From: JAICUY01 sp035708065
Lineage (GTDB): Bacteria; Chloroflexota; Limnocylindria; QHBO01
Length of the DNA: 18,769 nucleotides
Reading direction: 5' to 3'
NCBI GenBank assembly: GCA_035708065.1
Contig: DASSTC010000045.1
Location: forward strand, 1 to 18,769
Positions within the stretch are counted from its first letter, which is position 1, and each line of letters starts with the position of its first letter. This document shows, piece by piece, positions 1 through 7,140 of this stretch. A program made the translations under genes and the position numbers. The notes beneath the pieces are model-generated. The model made no database searches and was not told the DNA's origin. It worked only from the letters and a program-made list of their open reading frames with translations.

Positions 1-1
1 T

Positions 2-22
2 CGGGCGAACGGGCTGCCGTAG
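2..22 (+). CDS. Possible 3' end of an upstream gene
   Basis: Reading frame 2 from the window edge encodes RANGLP and then stops at TAG (20-22). The last base of that stop is the first base of the GTG start of the isomerase gene. A one-base stop/start overlap is typical of operon neighbours, so an upstream plus-strand gene may be cotranscribed with the isomerase. Only six codons are visible, so the product cannot be named and the frame may be fortuitous. Confidence 0.3.
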   Translation, partial: RANGLP

Positions 23-798
23 TGCGCTTCACCGCGAACATCGGCTTCCTGTTCACGGAGGTCCCCTTCGCCGACCGATTTGCGGCCGCGCGCGACGCCG
101 GCTTCAGCGGTGTCGAGTTCGCCTGGCCGCCGATCCCGCCCGGCGAGGTACGTCGTGCGGTCGCGGCCGCCGGGGTTCGGGTCGGCCAGCTCAACATGCC
201 GGCCGGCGACCTGGCGGTGGGCGAGCGCGGCTACCCGAACGACCCGAGGCGCACCGACGAATGGCGCGAGGACTTCGGCGCTGCCCTGCGCCTCGCGCGC
301 GACGTCGATTGCCCGTCGATCAACGTCCTGGCGGGCAATGCGCTGCCGGACCTGTCGCGCGACCAGCAGCTCGGCTTCCTGCGCCACAACCTGTCGTGGG
401 CGCTGAAGCACCGCGACGGCCGCACGCTCCTGCTCGAGATCCTCAACCCGGTCGACACGCCGGACTACCTCCTGACCGATGCCTACGCCGCGATCTCGCT
501 CCTCGAGCGCGTCGGTGATCCGGGAGTGAAGCTGCAGTTCGACACGTATCACCTTGCGACGATCGGCGAGGACGTGGTGGCGGCGTTCAGGCGGATGGCG
601 CCGATGGTCGGGCACGTCCAGGTCGCCGACTTCCCGGGCCGTGGCGCGCCCGGAACGGGGACGATCGACTTCGATGCATTCCTCGCCGCGGTCGAGGAGA
701 GCGGCTATCGCGGGTGCATCGGCCTGGAATACGTGCCGAACGGTTCGACCGAGGAGAGCCTGGAGTGGCTGCCGCCGTCGGAGCGTGCCTGGCGGTAG
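22..798 (+). CDS. hyi: Hydroxypyruvate isomerase / 2-oxo-tetronate isomerase family TIM barrel
   Basis: A 258-residue protein, the usual length for the Hyi/OtnI branch of the xylose-isomerase-like TIM barrels. The N-terminus (MRFTANIGFLFTEVPF) matches the family and fixes the GTG start at 22. Visible family motifs are LLLEILNP (Glu139), LQFDTYH (Asp174), VGHVQVADFPGR (His198) and IGLEYVPNG (Glu236). These positions match the two glutamates and the metal ligands of the family. Members isomerise hydroxypyruvate and tartronate semialdehyde, or 2-oxo- and 3-oxo-tetronate phosphates, in the cytosol. The nearby four-carbon acid sugar kinase favours the second role, which is an inference. The gene may be coupled to an upstream gene, and it converges on the kinase gene with a 28-bp gap that shows no clear terminator. 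Confidence 0.88.
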   Translation: MRFTANIGFLFTEVPFADRFAAARDAGFSGVEFAWPPIPPGEVRRAVAAAGVRVGQLNMPAGDLAVGERGYPNDPRRTDEWREDFGAALRLARDVDCPSINVLAGNALPDLSRDQQLGFLRHNLSWALKHRDGRTLLLEILNPVDTPDYLLTDAYAAISLLERVGDPGVKLQFDTYHLATIGEDVVAAFRRMAPMVGHVQVADFPGRGAPGTGTIDFDAFLAAVEESGYRGCIGLEYVPNGSTEESLEWLPPSERAWR

Positions 799-826
799 CT
801 CGTGGCGTGGCGGTTCGACGAGGCGC

Positions 827-2188
827 TCAGCCCCGGCCGAAGGCCGCCCCCAGCCGGGCAACCGCCTCGCGGAGCGCGCCGTCGTCGCCGACGTTGCCCG
901 GGAAGACGACGAGCGCCAGGCCTGGCCACCGGCTCTCGGACCCGCAGCGCCACACCGGCACGCCGGTCACCAGCTGCCCCACCACCCGTGCGCGCCGCAC
1001 GCCGAGTGCGCGAGTCGCCATGTCGCTGCTCGTGATCCCGCCCTTGGCCAGCAGCCACGCGGGCCGATGCCGCAGGGCGTGCACCGTCTCGACCAGCGCG
1101 GTCGAGACGCGCTCGCCGATGGCGAGCTGATCGCCGCCGGCACGCTCGCGACTGGTCGCCAGGACGGCTGTTCGTCCAGCCGAAAGCGCTTCGTCGATTG
1201 CCGATGCCAGGTCGACCGTGCGATTCGCCAGCAGTTCAGGCACGTCGAGCTCGAGCCAGGCGAGGGGCGCCGGCGGCGCGGCGCGCAGCGCGTCGAGCTG
1301 GCGGGTGGTGAGCGGCACATGCGACCCGACCACGACCAGGCCCGCTCCGCCGCCAATCTCGAGCTCGTCGGCGGTCAGCAGGCCGGCGCGCGGCTGACCG
1401 GCGGCGATCCGCACCCAGGAGGCCGCCGAGCGCACCAGCAGCGGGGTCTCGATCCGCTGCGCGGCGGCGACGACGACCTCGAGGTCACGGTCCACCGCCG
1501 CGTTCACCACGCAGACCGTTCGAGCCGGCAGGGACCGCAGTTGCGCCTCGACGGCATCGGGACCGCCGCCCCGAACGACCTCGAGCGACAGGCTGGTGAC
1601 GGGCCGGCCGCCGCCGGCGCGTGCCCGGGCCCAGTCGACGAGGTTCGATTCGGCATACCCGAACACCGGGTCAGCGGCGAACTCCGTCTCCGCCACCGGC
1701 AGCCAGTCGTCACCGCGCCGCAGATAGTGGATATCGCCGACCGTGATCCGGCCGCCCTCGCCGAAGTACGGCGCGAGCAGCACCGGCGCCGCGTCCCAGC
1801 CGAGGGACGCCGCGAACGCATCCACCTCGGCCGGGAAATGCCCGCGCAGCGTCGAGTCGCTGCGGCTCACCACGCGGAATGGCCGCGTCCCGGCCACTGA
1901 CCGCAGCCGCGACCCGATCTCGCTGGCGATCGTCGAAGCCCGGTCCGCGGGGAACGCGCGGGAATTCGTGAGCACATACGCGACCGGCTCACCGTCGCCG
2001 AACAACGACCGCAGCGACGACTCTGACCACTCGGTGAGCACCGGCACGTCGCGCACGGTCTGCGTCCCGGTCGGATCGTCGTCGAGGACGATCAGCGTCC
2101 GCTCGTCGGCGGCTCGGGCGATCGACGGCAGCAGCTCCTCCGGCCACGGTTCGGGGAGGCCATCGTCCGGTCGTTTCCGCAGACCCAC
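827..2188 (-). CDS. Four-carbon acid sugar kinase family protein (DUF1537; OtnK/DtnK-like)
   Basis: A 453-residue cytoplasmic kinase. The N-terminal substrate domain shows LDDDPTGTQTV (35-45), TNSRA (74-78) and RSDSTLRGHF (109-118). The C-terminal nucleotide-binding domain shows LLAKGGITSSD (379-389) and FPGNVGD (429-435). These are hallmarks of the family that phosphorylates 2-oxo- or 3-oxo-tetronates (from threonate or erythronate) or D-threonate. The start is GTG at 2188; the following LPEPWPEELLP stretch is a normal N-terminus for one subfamily. No good Shine-Dalgarno is seen: the upstream bases belong to the first copy of a 24-bp dyad repeat. The partner isomerase is convergent rather than cotranscribed, and no dehydrogenase or aldolase lies in the window, so the substrate remains open. 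Confidence 0.88.
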   Translation of the reverse strand: MGLRKRPDDGLPEPWPEELLPSIARAADERTLIVLDDDPTGTQTVRDVPVLTEWSESSLRSLFGDGEPVAYVLTNSRAFPADRASTIASEIGSRLRSVAGTRPFRVVSRSDSTLRGHFPAEVDAFAASLGWDAAPVLLAPYFGEGGRITVGDIHYLRRGDDWLPVAETEFAADPVFGYAESNLVDWARARAGGGRPVTSLSLEVVRGGGPDAVEAQLRSLPARTVCVVNAAVDRDLEVVVAAAQRIETPLLVRSAASWVRIAAGQPRAGLLTADELEIGGGAGLVVVGSHVPLTTRQLDALRAAPPAPLAWLELDVPELLANRTVDLASAIDEALSAGRTAVLATSRERAGGDQLAIGERVSTALVETVHALRHRPAWLLAKGGITSSDMATRALGVRRARVVGQLVTGVPVWRCGSESRWPGLALVVFPGNVGDDGALREAVARLGAAFGRG

Positions 2189-2189
2189 T

Positions 2190-2440
2190 TACCGGGCACC
2201 AGCGGATTCGCTATTTGGTCCTTGCCTTGGAAGGGCGCAATACCGGCTCCGTACGGAGTCGCTGCCCCGCGGCCGCCGGCGATCGCGCCGATACCGACCC
2301 CGGATCGACCCGCTAACCACGGCCCCCGCCCGCTCGCCGGCAATACCGGTTCCGATCGGAACCGCTACGCCCGGAAATCCACTCCCGCGAGGCTGTGCGC
2401 CGCCCGACAACCGAATTACCGGGTCCCAGCGTGCGCGTTA
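2190..2440. repeat. Array 1 of a helically phased 24-bp dyad (five copies)
   Basis: Five 24-bp units lie at 2190-2213, 2241-2264, 2292-2315, 2344-2367 and 2417-2440. Each begins TACCG and ends CGCTA, CGCTG or CGTTA. The 14 inner bases vary but often keep dyad symmetry; the unit at 2344 holds a perfect 16-bp palindrome, GGTTCCGATCGGAACC. C at unit position 10 is invariant and is usually opposed by G at position 15. Start-to-start distances are 51, 51, 52 and 73 bp, close to 5, 5, 5 and 7 helical turns. Together with its flanks the array fills the non-coding gap 2189-2477 between the racemase-like gene and the kinase gene; no credible ORF was found there. The first unit ends two bases from the kinase start codon. 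A protein-binding array is inferred. Confidence 0.75.
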
Positions 2441-2477
2441 TCGCGTCCGGCGGCCGTACGGCTGTCGATCCCCGTCG

Positions 2478-3143
2478 TCACGCGGCCATCACCGCCTCGG
2501 CGAGCCGCTCGACGCCGAGCCGCGGCGACGAGAGCACCGGCACGCGACGCTCCGCGGCTGGCATCGAGTCGACGACCCGCGCCATCGATGCCTGGGCAAG
2601 GAGCACGACGTCGACGTCCGACTGGAGCTCGTCGAACGCGTCGCGCACCAGCGCGTCGTGGCGATCGACATCGCCGGCACGCAGCGCATCGAACGCGCCA
2701 TCGACGACGCGCGGCACGACCTCGACGTCGCGTCCCTCGCGCGCCGCCACCCGGCGCACGAGATCGGCAGTCGGATCGAGCGTGCTCGAGAGGGTCGCCA
2801 GGACGCCCACGCGCCGCCCGGACCGCACCGCCTCCACGACCATCGGCTCGTCGACGCGCAGGACGGGCACCGACGTGGACGCCGCCGCCTGCTCCGTCGC
2901 AGCCCCGACGGACGAGCAGGTGACGAGGATGGCATCGGTCCCGGAGGCTTCGGCATCGCGGATGTGCGACGCCAGCCGTTCGCTGATGGAAGGCGTCAGG
3001 CCGCCGGATGTGATCGCGTCCTGCAGCAGGCTCTGGTCGATGACGTGCTCCTGCTCGACGCCGGGCAGCAGCTCCTCGCCGAGACGCCGAAAGACCGGCT
3101 CGAGCGTTGGGACGGTGTGGATGATCGTGACGCGCTTGGACAT
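2478..3143 (-). CDS. Asp/Glu/hydantoin racemase superfamily protein, second catalytic Cys missing
   Basis: A 221-residue protein with the two-lobe fold signature of the Asp/Glu racemase superfamily (PF01177-like). Lobe 1 carries AILVTCSSVG with the first catalytic cysteine (Cys76). The second lobe is recognisable from RVGVLATLSSTLDP (111-124), VVLLAQASMARV (179-190) and PVLSSPRLGVERLAE. In two-cysteine racemases the latter region reads like LACTH or LGCTE; here Ala185 replaces Cys. Classical two-base racemisation is therefore unlikely; a decarboxylase, isomerase or hydrolase role is possible. The start is ATG at 3143 with no clear Shine-Dalgarno; CATCAT six bases upstream could be a -10 box for a leaderless mRNA. 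It is transcribed toward the kinase gene across the dyad array, and it diverges from the glycosidase gene. Confidence 0.75.
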   Translation of the reverse strand: MSKRVTIIHTVPTLEPVFRRLGEELLPGVEQEHVIDQSLLQDAITSGGLTPSISERLASHIRDAEASGTDAILVTCSSVGAATEQAAASTSVPVLRVDEPMVVEAVRSGRRVGVLATLSSTLDPTADLVRRVAAREGRDVEVVPRVVDGAFDALRAGDVDRHDALVRDAFDELQSDVDVVLLAQASMARVVDSMPAAERRVPVLSSPRLGVERLAEAVMAA

Positions 3144-3162
3144 GGCTTCATGATGGCAGCAA

Positions 3163-3187
3163 GGCTCGAGCCGCGAGCGGGTAGCAT
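3163..3187 (+). promoter_or_regulatory. Divergent promoter region with -10 box (leaderless) and palindrome
   Basis: TAGCAT (3182-3187) fits the TANNNT -10 consensus and ends six bases before the ATG at 3194, the geometry of a leaderless transcript. No Shine-Dalgarno is visible. A perfect 10-bp palindrome, GGCTCGAGCC (3163-3172), sits about 10 bp upstream in the 50-bp divergent gap shared with the racemase-like gene and could be an operator. No clear -35 is seen. Confidence 0.5.
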
Positions 3188-3193
3188 CGGTCC

Positions 3194-4936
3194 ATGGTCT
3201 CGGTCTCCCACGAGGACGGCATCCGCGTCAGCGCGCGCGCCTATTCGCTAACGTTTCGCCCCGGCCGGCCGTATGCCGTCCTGACCGATGCGGACGGCGC
3301 CACCTGGGCCGACCTGCTGCTGTGCAGCTCGCTGCACACGAGCGCGGGACTCGACGACACCGCAGCGCTGTCGGAACCGGTTGTCGAGACCGATGCGGAC
3401 GCCGTGACCGTCACCGTCGACGCGCGCAGCTCGGTCTGGGCGTCGCGTCGCCTCGTGCTCCGCTGCCGCGATGACGTCCTGGCGTTGCGGGCCGAGGTCG
3501 CCGGCTCGGCGTCCCTGACCGATGCCTTCCTGCTCGGCGGCTACAGCTCGGTCGAGCCGCACCGCGGGACCGGTTGGTTCGCATCGGGCGCGGGCTTTCG
3601 GTCGCTGGTCAACCCCGGGCCGTCGTCGCCCGATTCGCTGGCGGTGCCGGCCGCCGAGCCCGCCACCGTCGACGTCGTCGGCGGATCACAGCCTGGGCGC
3701 GGCAACTGGTTCTTCACCCCACCACCGTTCTGCTACCCGGTGAGCCGCTCCCCGGTGAGCGGCCCCGGGCTGCCGGACGGCCCGTGGATGACGATGGGCG
3801 TCGCCACGTCACCCGGCGAGCAGCAGTTCACCGGCTTCCACTTCGAGCCCGGCGAGCGGACGTTCTCGCTGCGGCTGTCGTACGAGGGCGCCACGCGCGT
3901 CGACGGCGCGTTCGCGACCCCGTGGCTGCTCTTCACGTTCGGCGCGGCCGACCCGTACGCGGGCATCACCGCCTACGTGCGTGCCACCGGCTTCGCGCCG
4001 CCGCGGCGTGACGTCGCCGCGTGGTGGCGCTCACCGATCTTCTGCTCGTGGGGCGCGCAGTGCCACCTGGCGTGGACGAGCGGCGGGCGCGCCGCTGACT
4101 TCGCCACCCAGCAGCAGTACGACCGCTACCTGGCGGAGCTCGGCGAGCACGGCATCGCCCCCGGAACGCTGGTGATCGACGACAAGTGGGAGCGCGCCTA
4201 CGGCACGGGCGAGCCGGACCTCGAGCGCTGGCCCGACCTGCGCGCCTGGATCGCCCGGCGCCACGCCGAGGGGCGTCGCGTGCTGCTGTGGTGGAAAGCC
4301 TGGGATCCCGAGGGCCTTCCGCCGGAGCTGTGCGTCCGCAACGCCGCCGGCCGCCGGGTCAGTGTCGACCCGTCGAACCCGGCGTACGTCGAGCGGCTCG
4401 AATCGGCCATCAGCCGCATGCTGTCAGCCGACGGCTACGACGCCGATGGCCTGAAGGTCGACTTCACCGCCATGACGCCATCTGGCCCGGGGATGAGCCG
4501 CCACGGGACGGCGTGGGGAGTGGAGCTGCTGCATCGGCTCATGCAGGCGATTCACGACGCCGCCAAGCGTGCGAAGCCCGACGCGCTGGTGATGACCCAC
4601 ACGCCGAATCCGTCGTTCGCCGGCGTGACCGACATGATCCGGCTCAACGACGTGCAGCGCCTCGAGGATCGGTCGCCCGGCGCGGACTTCGTGGCGCACA
4701 TGGTGCATCGGGCGAAGATCGTGCGCGCGACGCTCCCGGGCGTGCTGATCGACACGGACAACTGGGCCATGCCAGACCGCGCCACGTGGCGGCGCTACCT
4801 CGACGTGCAGGGCGAGCTGGGCGTGCCCTCGCTGTACTACACGACTCACGTCGACTGTTCGGGCGAGGCCTTCGAGGAGGAGGACTACGCCGCCCTGCGC
4901 GAGGCGTGGGCCGCCTACCGCGCGTCGCTGAGGTGA
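3194..4936 (+). CDS. Alpha-galactosidase-like glycoside hydrolase (clan GH-D / GH31-type TIM barrel)
   Basis: A 580-residue protein. Residues about 1-270 look like an all-beta N-terminal domain, followed by a TIM barrel from about 275. The barrel shows LVIDDKWE (Asp329, Asp330, Trp332), WPDLRAWIARRHAEGRRVLLWW, and DGLKVDF with Asp423. The KxD arrangement is that of the catalytic nucleophile of GH36, GH27 and GH31 enzymes. LIDTDNW (Asp520, Asp522) is a candidate acid/base region. There is no signal peptide, so it should act in the cytoplasm on imported alpha-glycosides. It diverges from the racemase-like gene and converges on the sugar ABC transporter genes. The exact GH family is uncertain because the motifs are diverged; a glycosidase function is well supported and alpha-galactosidase is only the nearest familiar label. 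Confidence 0.75.
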   Translation: MVSVSHEDGIRVSARAYSLTFRPGRPYAVLTDADGATWADLLLCSSLHTSAGLDDTAALSEPVVETDADAVTVTVDARSSVWASRRLVLRCRDDVLALRAEVAGSASLTDAFLLGGYSSVEPHRGTGWFASGAGFRSLVNPGPSSPDSLAVPAAEPATVDVVGGSQPGRGNWFFTPPPFCYPVSRSPVSGPGLPDGPWMTMGVATSPGEQQFTGFHFEPGERTFSLRLSYEGATRVDGAFATPWLLFTFGAADPYAGITAYVRATGFAPPRRDVAAWWRSPIFCSWGAQCHLAWTSGGRAADFATQQQYDRYLAELGEHGIAPGTLVIDDKWERAYGTGEPDLERWPDLRAWIARRHAEGRRVLLWWKAWDPEGLPPELCVRNAAGRRVSVDPSNPAYVERLESAISRMLSADGYDADGLKVDFTAMTPSGPGMSRHGTAWGVELLHRLMQAIHDAAKRAKPDALVMTHTPNPSFAGVTDMIRLNDVQRLEDRSPGADFVAHMVHRAKIVRATLPGVLIDTDNWAMPDRATWRRYLDVQGELGVPSLYYTTHVDCSGEAFEEEDYAALREAWAAYRASLR

Positions 4937-4953
4937 ATGCGATCGGGGGGCGT

Positions 4954-5143
4954 TACCGCCGCCCGCGGGACTCGGTATCTCGTCGATCCGGCGAGCACTG
5001 CGCGGTAACGGGCGCCGTGGCGCCCCGTAACTGGCTGGCGACGGCGGATCGCGCCGGTACCGGCGCCCGAAAGAACCGTTAGTGGTTGAACCGGACGGCT
5101 GCGGGCCCGGGACCGAGCGTATCGGTCCCTACAGGGTTCGGTA
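4954..5143. repeat. Array 2 of the same helically phased 24-bp dyad (four copies, perhaps five)
   Basis: Units lie at 4954-4977 (TACCG...CGGTA), 5006-5029 (TAACG...CCGTA), 5058-5081 (TACCG...CGTTA) and 5120-5143 (TATCG...CGGTA). All are 24 bp with C at position 10. Start-to-start distances are 52, 52 and 62 bp, close to 5, 5 and 6 helical turns. A weak further copy may lie at 5183-5206, 63 bp on. The unit at 5006 contains GGGCGCC and GGCGCCC arms. The array fills most of the 282-bp gap between the convergent glycosidase and permease genes, so it is not simply a promoter operator. The flank GATCGCGCCG just before the 5058 unit also precedes the 2292 unit of array 1. Confidence 0.72.
5109..5129. 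terminator. Hairpin in convergent gap, possible weak bidirectional terminator
   Basis: GGGACCGA (5109-5116) and TCGGTCCC (5122-5129) form a perfect 8-bp stem with a 5-base loop between two convergent genes. There is no T-run on either strand, and the right arm overlaps the fourth dyad unit of array 2. It may be part of that array rather than a terminator. Confidence 0.35.
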
Positions 5144-5218
5144 GCGTTGACTTGGGGTGTCCGCCGGTGTTCAGCCCCGACCTGCCGGCCCCCGTTGGCA
5201 CCGGTCTGGCGTAGGGGC

Positions 5219-6130
5219 CTACCGACCGGTCGAGCCCGTCGTCGAGATGCCCTCGATGAAGTACCGCTGGGCGAAGAAGAAGACGATGATCATCGGCACC
5301 GTCACGATCACGCCGCCGACCGCCAGGAGCTCGAAGTGCTTCTCGCCGCCGATCGACGGGTTGTCGACGATCGCCTTCAGGCCGGCAGGCAGCGTGAAGG
5401 TCGTCAGGTCGCGCAGGAAGATGAGCGGCTTGACGAGGTCGGTCCAGGCGACCTTCAGCTCGAAGACGAACACGACGATCAACGCCGCGCGGGTCAGCGG
5501 CAGCGCGACCGACCACCACATGCGCAGGTAGTTCGCGCCGTCGACCCGCGCCGCGTCGAAGAGCTCGCGCGGCAATCCCAGGAAGAACTGCCGCAGCATG
5601 AAGATGTAGAACGGCGAGGCGAACAGGTTGCCCGCCCACAGCGGCACGAGGGTGTTGTTCCAGCCCAGGAAGTCCCAGATCAGGTAGTTCGGAATCATCG
5701 TCACCGCGCCGGGCAGCATCATGCTGCCGAGCACGAGGCCGAAGACCAGGTTGCGGAACGGGAAGCGGAAGTACGCGAAGGCGAACGCCACCAGGGCCGA
5801 GCTGATCGTCACGGTCGATGCAGCCAGCAGCGTGACGAGGACACTGTTCCAGGTCCACTGCAGCACCGGCTGGTCCGAGATGAGCTTCGGATAGTTCGAC
5901 CACATCAGCTGGCTGCCGATCAGGCCGCCGCTGAACACTTCGGAGCCCGGCTTCAGCGACGCGAAGACGAGCCACACCAGCGGATACAGGAACAGGATCG
6001 TGAAGAACGCGAGGAGAACCAGGAAGCCGATGCGGAAGGCGAGCTTCCCGGGATCGAGTCCCGCGGCGACCGTCGTGCGCTCGCGTTGCTGAGGCAGCGC
6101 TCGGTCGAGCTGCGTCTCGCCGGTGGTCAT
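5219..6130 (-). CDS. Carbohydrate ABC transporter permease (MalG/UgpE type)
   Basis: A 303-residue inner-membrane protein with about six hydrophobic segments, beginning with IGFLVLLAFFTILFLYPLVW. It has the EAA-type loop LFDAARVDGANYLRMW, which docks onto the ATPase subunit. Length and order fit the second permease of CUT1-family sugar importers. ATG at 6130 is preferred: it follows the TGA of the first permease by one base and has GAGGG about 8 bases upstream. An in-frame GTG at 6139 has no room for that site. It is the last gene of the transporter operon. No ATP-binding subunit is encoded in the window, so a shared MsmX/UgpC-like ATPase elsewhere is inferred. Confidence 0.93.
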   Translation of the reverse strand: MTTGETQLDRALPQQRERTTVAAGLDPGKLAFRIGFLVLLAFFTILFLYPLVWLVFASLKPGSEVFSGGLIGSQLMWSNYPKLISDQPVLQWTWNSVLVTLLAASTVTISSALVAFAFAYFRFPFRNLVFGLVLGSMMLPGAVTMIPNYLIWDFLGWNNTLVPLWAGNLFASPFYIFMLRQFFLGLPRELFDAARVDGANYLRMWWSVALPLTRAALIVVFVFELKVAWTDLVKPLIFLRDLTTFTLPAGLKAIVDNPSIGGEKHFELLAVGGVIVTVPMIIVFFFAQRYFIEGISTTGSTGR

Positions 6131-6131
6131 C

Positions 6132-7091
6132 TCACTCACCCTCGTAGAAGACGAAGCGCCGGCTGACGCGCACCTGGATCACCGTGATGATCACGATCAC
6201 CACGAACAACAGCCAGGCGAGCGCCGACGCATAGCCCATCCGGAACACGCCGAACGCCTGCTGGAAGAGGTAGATGACGTAGAACAGGGCGGCCTGCCCC
6301 GCGCCCGATGACTGTCCCTGCTGCTGACCGAAGAACATCGTGTACACCTCGGTGAACAGCTGCAGCGAGGCGATGGTGTTGATGATGAACGTGAAGAACA
6401 GGGCGCCGCTGATCATCGGCACGGTGACCTTGCGGAACTGCTGCCAGGCATTCGCGCCGTCGATGCGCGCGGCCTCGTACAGCTCGATCGGCACATTCTT
6501 CAGCGCCGCGAAGTAGATGACGACGGTGTTCCCGACCGTCCACAGGCTCATGATGATGATCCCGGGCTTCACCCAGGCGGGGTCGTTCAGCCAGCTGGGC
6601 CCGTCGATGCCGAGCATGCCCAACGCCTGGTTGACGAGGCCGCTGTTCCCGTTGAGCAGCATCAGGAACAGCGTGCCGACGGCGACCGCCGGGGTGAGGT
6701 TCGGGACGTAGAACGCGGTGCGGAAGAAGCCGGCCGACCTCCCGCCGATGCGGTTGAGCATCAGCGCCAGGAAGAGCGCGATGCCCATCGACAGCGGCAC
6801 GTGCAGCACCGTGTAGAAGAGCGTGTTGTACAGCGAGTTGATGACGTGCCGGTCGCGCAGCATCCGCTCGTAGTTGTCGAGCCCGATGAAGTGGACGTTC
6901 TGGCTGATCGGGTTGTAGTTCGTGAAGCTCAGGTAGAGCGTCCAGAGCATCGGCCCGGCGGTGAGCACGACGAAGCCGATGATCCAGGGTGCGAGGAAGA
7001 GCAGCACCCACTTCAGGTCCTGCCTGGTATTGCGTGTCCACGGCACGCCGCCGATAACCTTGACCTCGCTCCGCTGGGCTCCGGCAGTCAT
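6132..7091 (-). CDS. Carbohydrate ABC transporter permease (MalF/UgpA type)
   Basis: A 319-residue inner-membrane protein. A first transmembrane segment (about 28-45) is followed by the typical FTNYNPIS region and five more hydrophobic segments. The EAA loop LYEAARIDGANAWQQF (204-219) precedes KVTVPMISGALFF, as in the first permease of CUT1 importers for oligosaccharides or glycerol phosphates. ATG at 7091 has GAGGA about 7 bases upstream. It follows the binding-protein gene after a 98-bp gap holding a strong hairpin, and its stop is one base from the start of the second permease, so the two permeases are translationally coupled. Substrate cannot be told from sequence; neighbouring glycosidases point to glycosides. 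Confidence 0.94.
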   Translation of the reverse strand: MTAGAQRSEVKVIGGVPWTRNTRQDLKWVLLFLAPWIIGFVVLTAGPMLWTLYLSFTNYNPISQNVHFIGLDNYERMLRDRHVINSLYNTLFYTVLHVPLSMGIALFLALMLNRIGGRSAGFFRTAFYVPNLTPAVAVGTLFLMLLNGNSGLVNQALGMLGIDGPSWLNDPAWVKPGIIIMSLWTVGNTVVIYFAALKNVPIELYEAARIDGANAWQQFRKVTVPMISGALFFTFIINTIASLQLFTEVYTMFFGQQQGQSSGAGQAALFYVIYLFQQAFGVFRMGYASALAWLLFVVIVIITVIQVRVSRRFVFYEGE

Positions 7092-7140
7092 TCGTCGATC
7101 CTCAGGTCACGCCAGGATCCGGTTCGAGGGTTCAAGCGGG

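Noticed and set aside
799..826. Terminator between the convergent isomerase and kinase genes
   Set aside because: The 28-bp gap shows no stable inverted repeat or T-run.
1743..3251. Long plus-strand open frame of 502 codons across the kinase, array 1 and racemase-like gene
   Set aside because: It is antisense to two clear genes, is Arg/Ser/Pro-rich low-complexity sequence, and matches no family; long shadow frames are expected at this GC content.
2190..5143. CRISPR array suggested by 24-bp repeats separated by 27-28 bp links
   Set aside because: Repeat cores differ between copies, link lengths jump to 38 and 49, links are compositionally like the flanks, and no cas gene is present.
2190..5143. 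Integron attC-like sites in the two repeat gaps
   Set aside because: Units lack the paired core and inverse-core layout of attC, no integrase is present, and the flanking genes are not a cassette array in one direction.
5183..5206. Tenth dyad copy
   Set aside because: The inner CG pairs and spacing (63 bp) fit, but the conserved TA at both ends is lost, so it is not counted as a unit.
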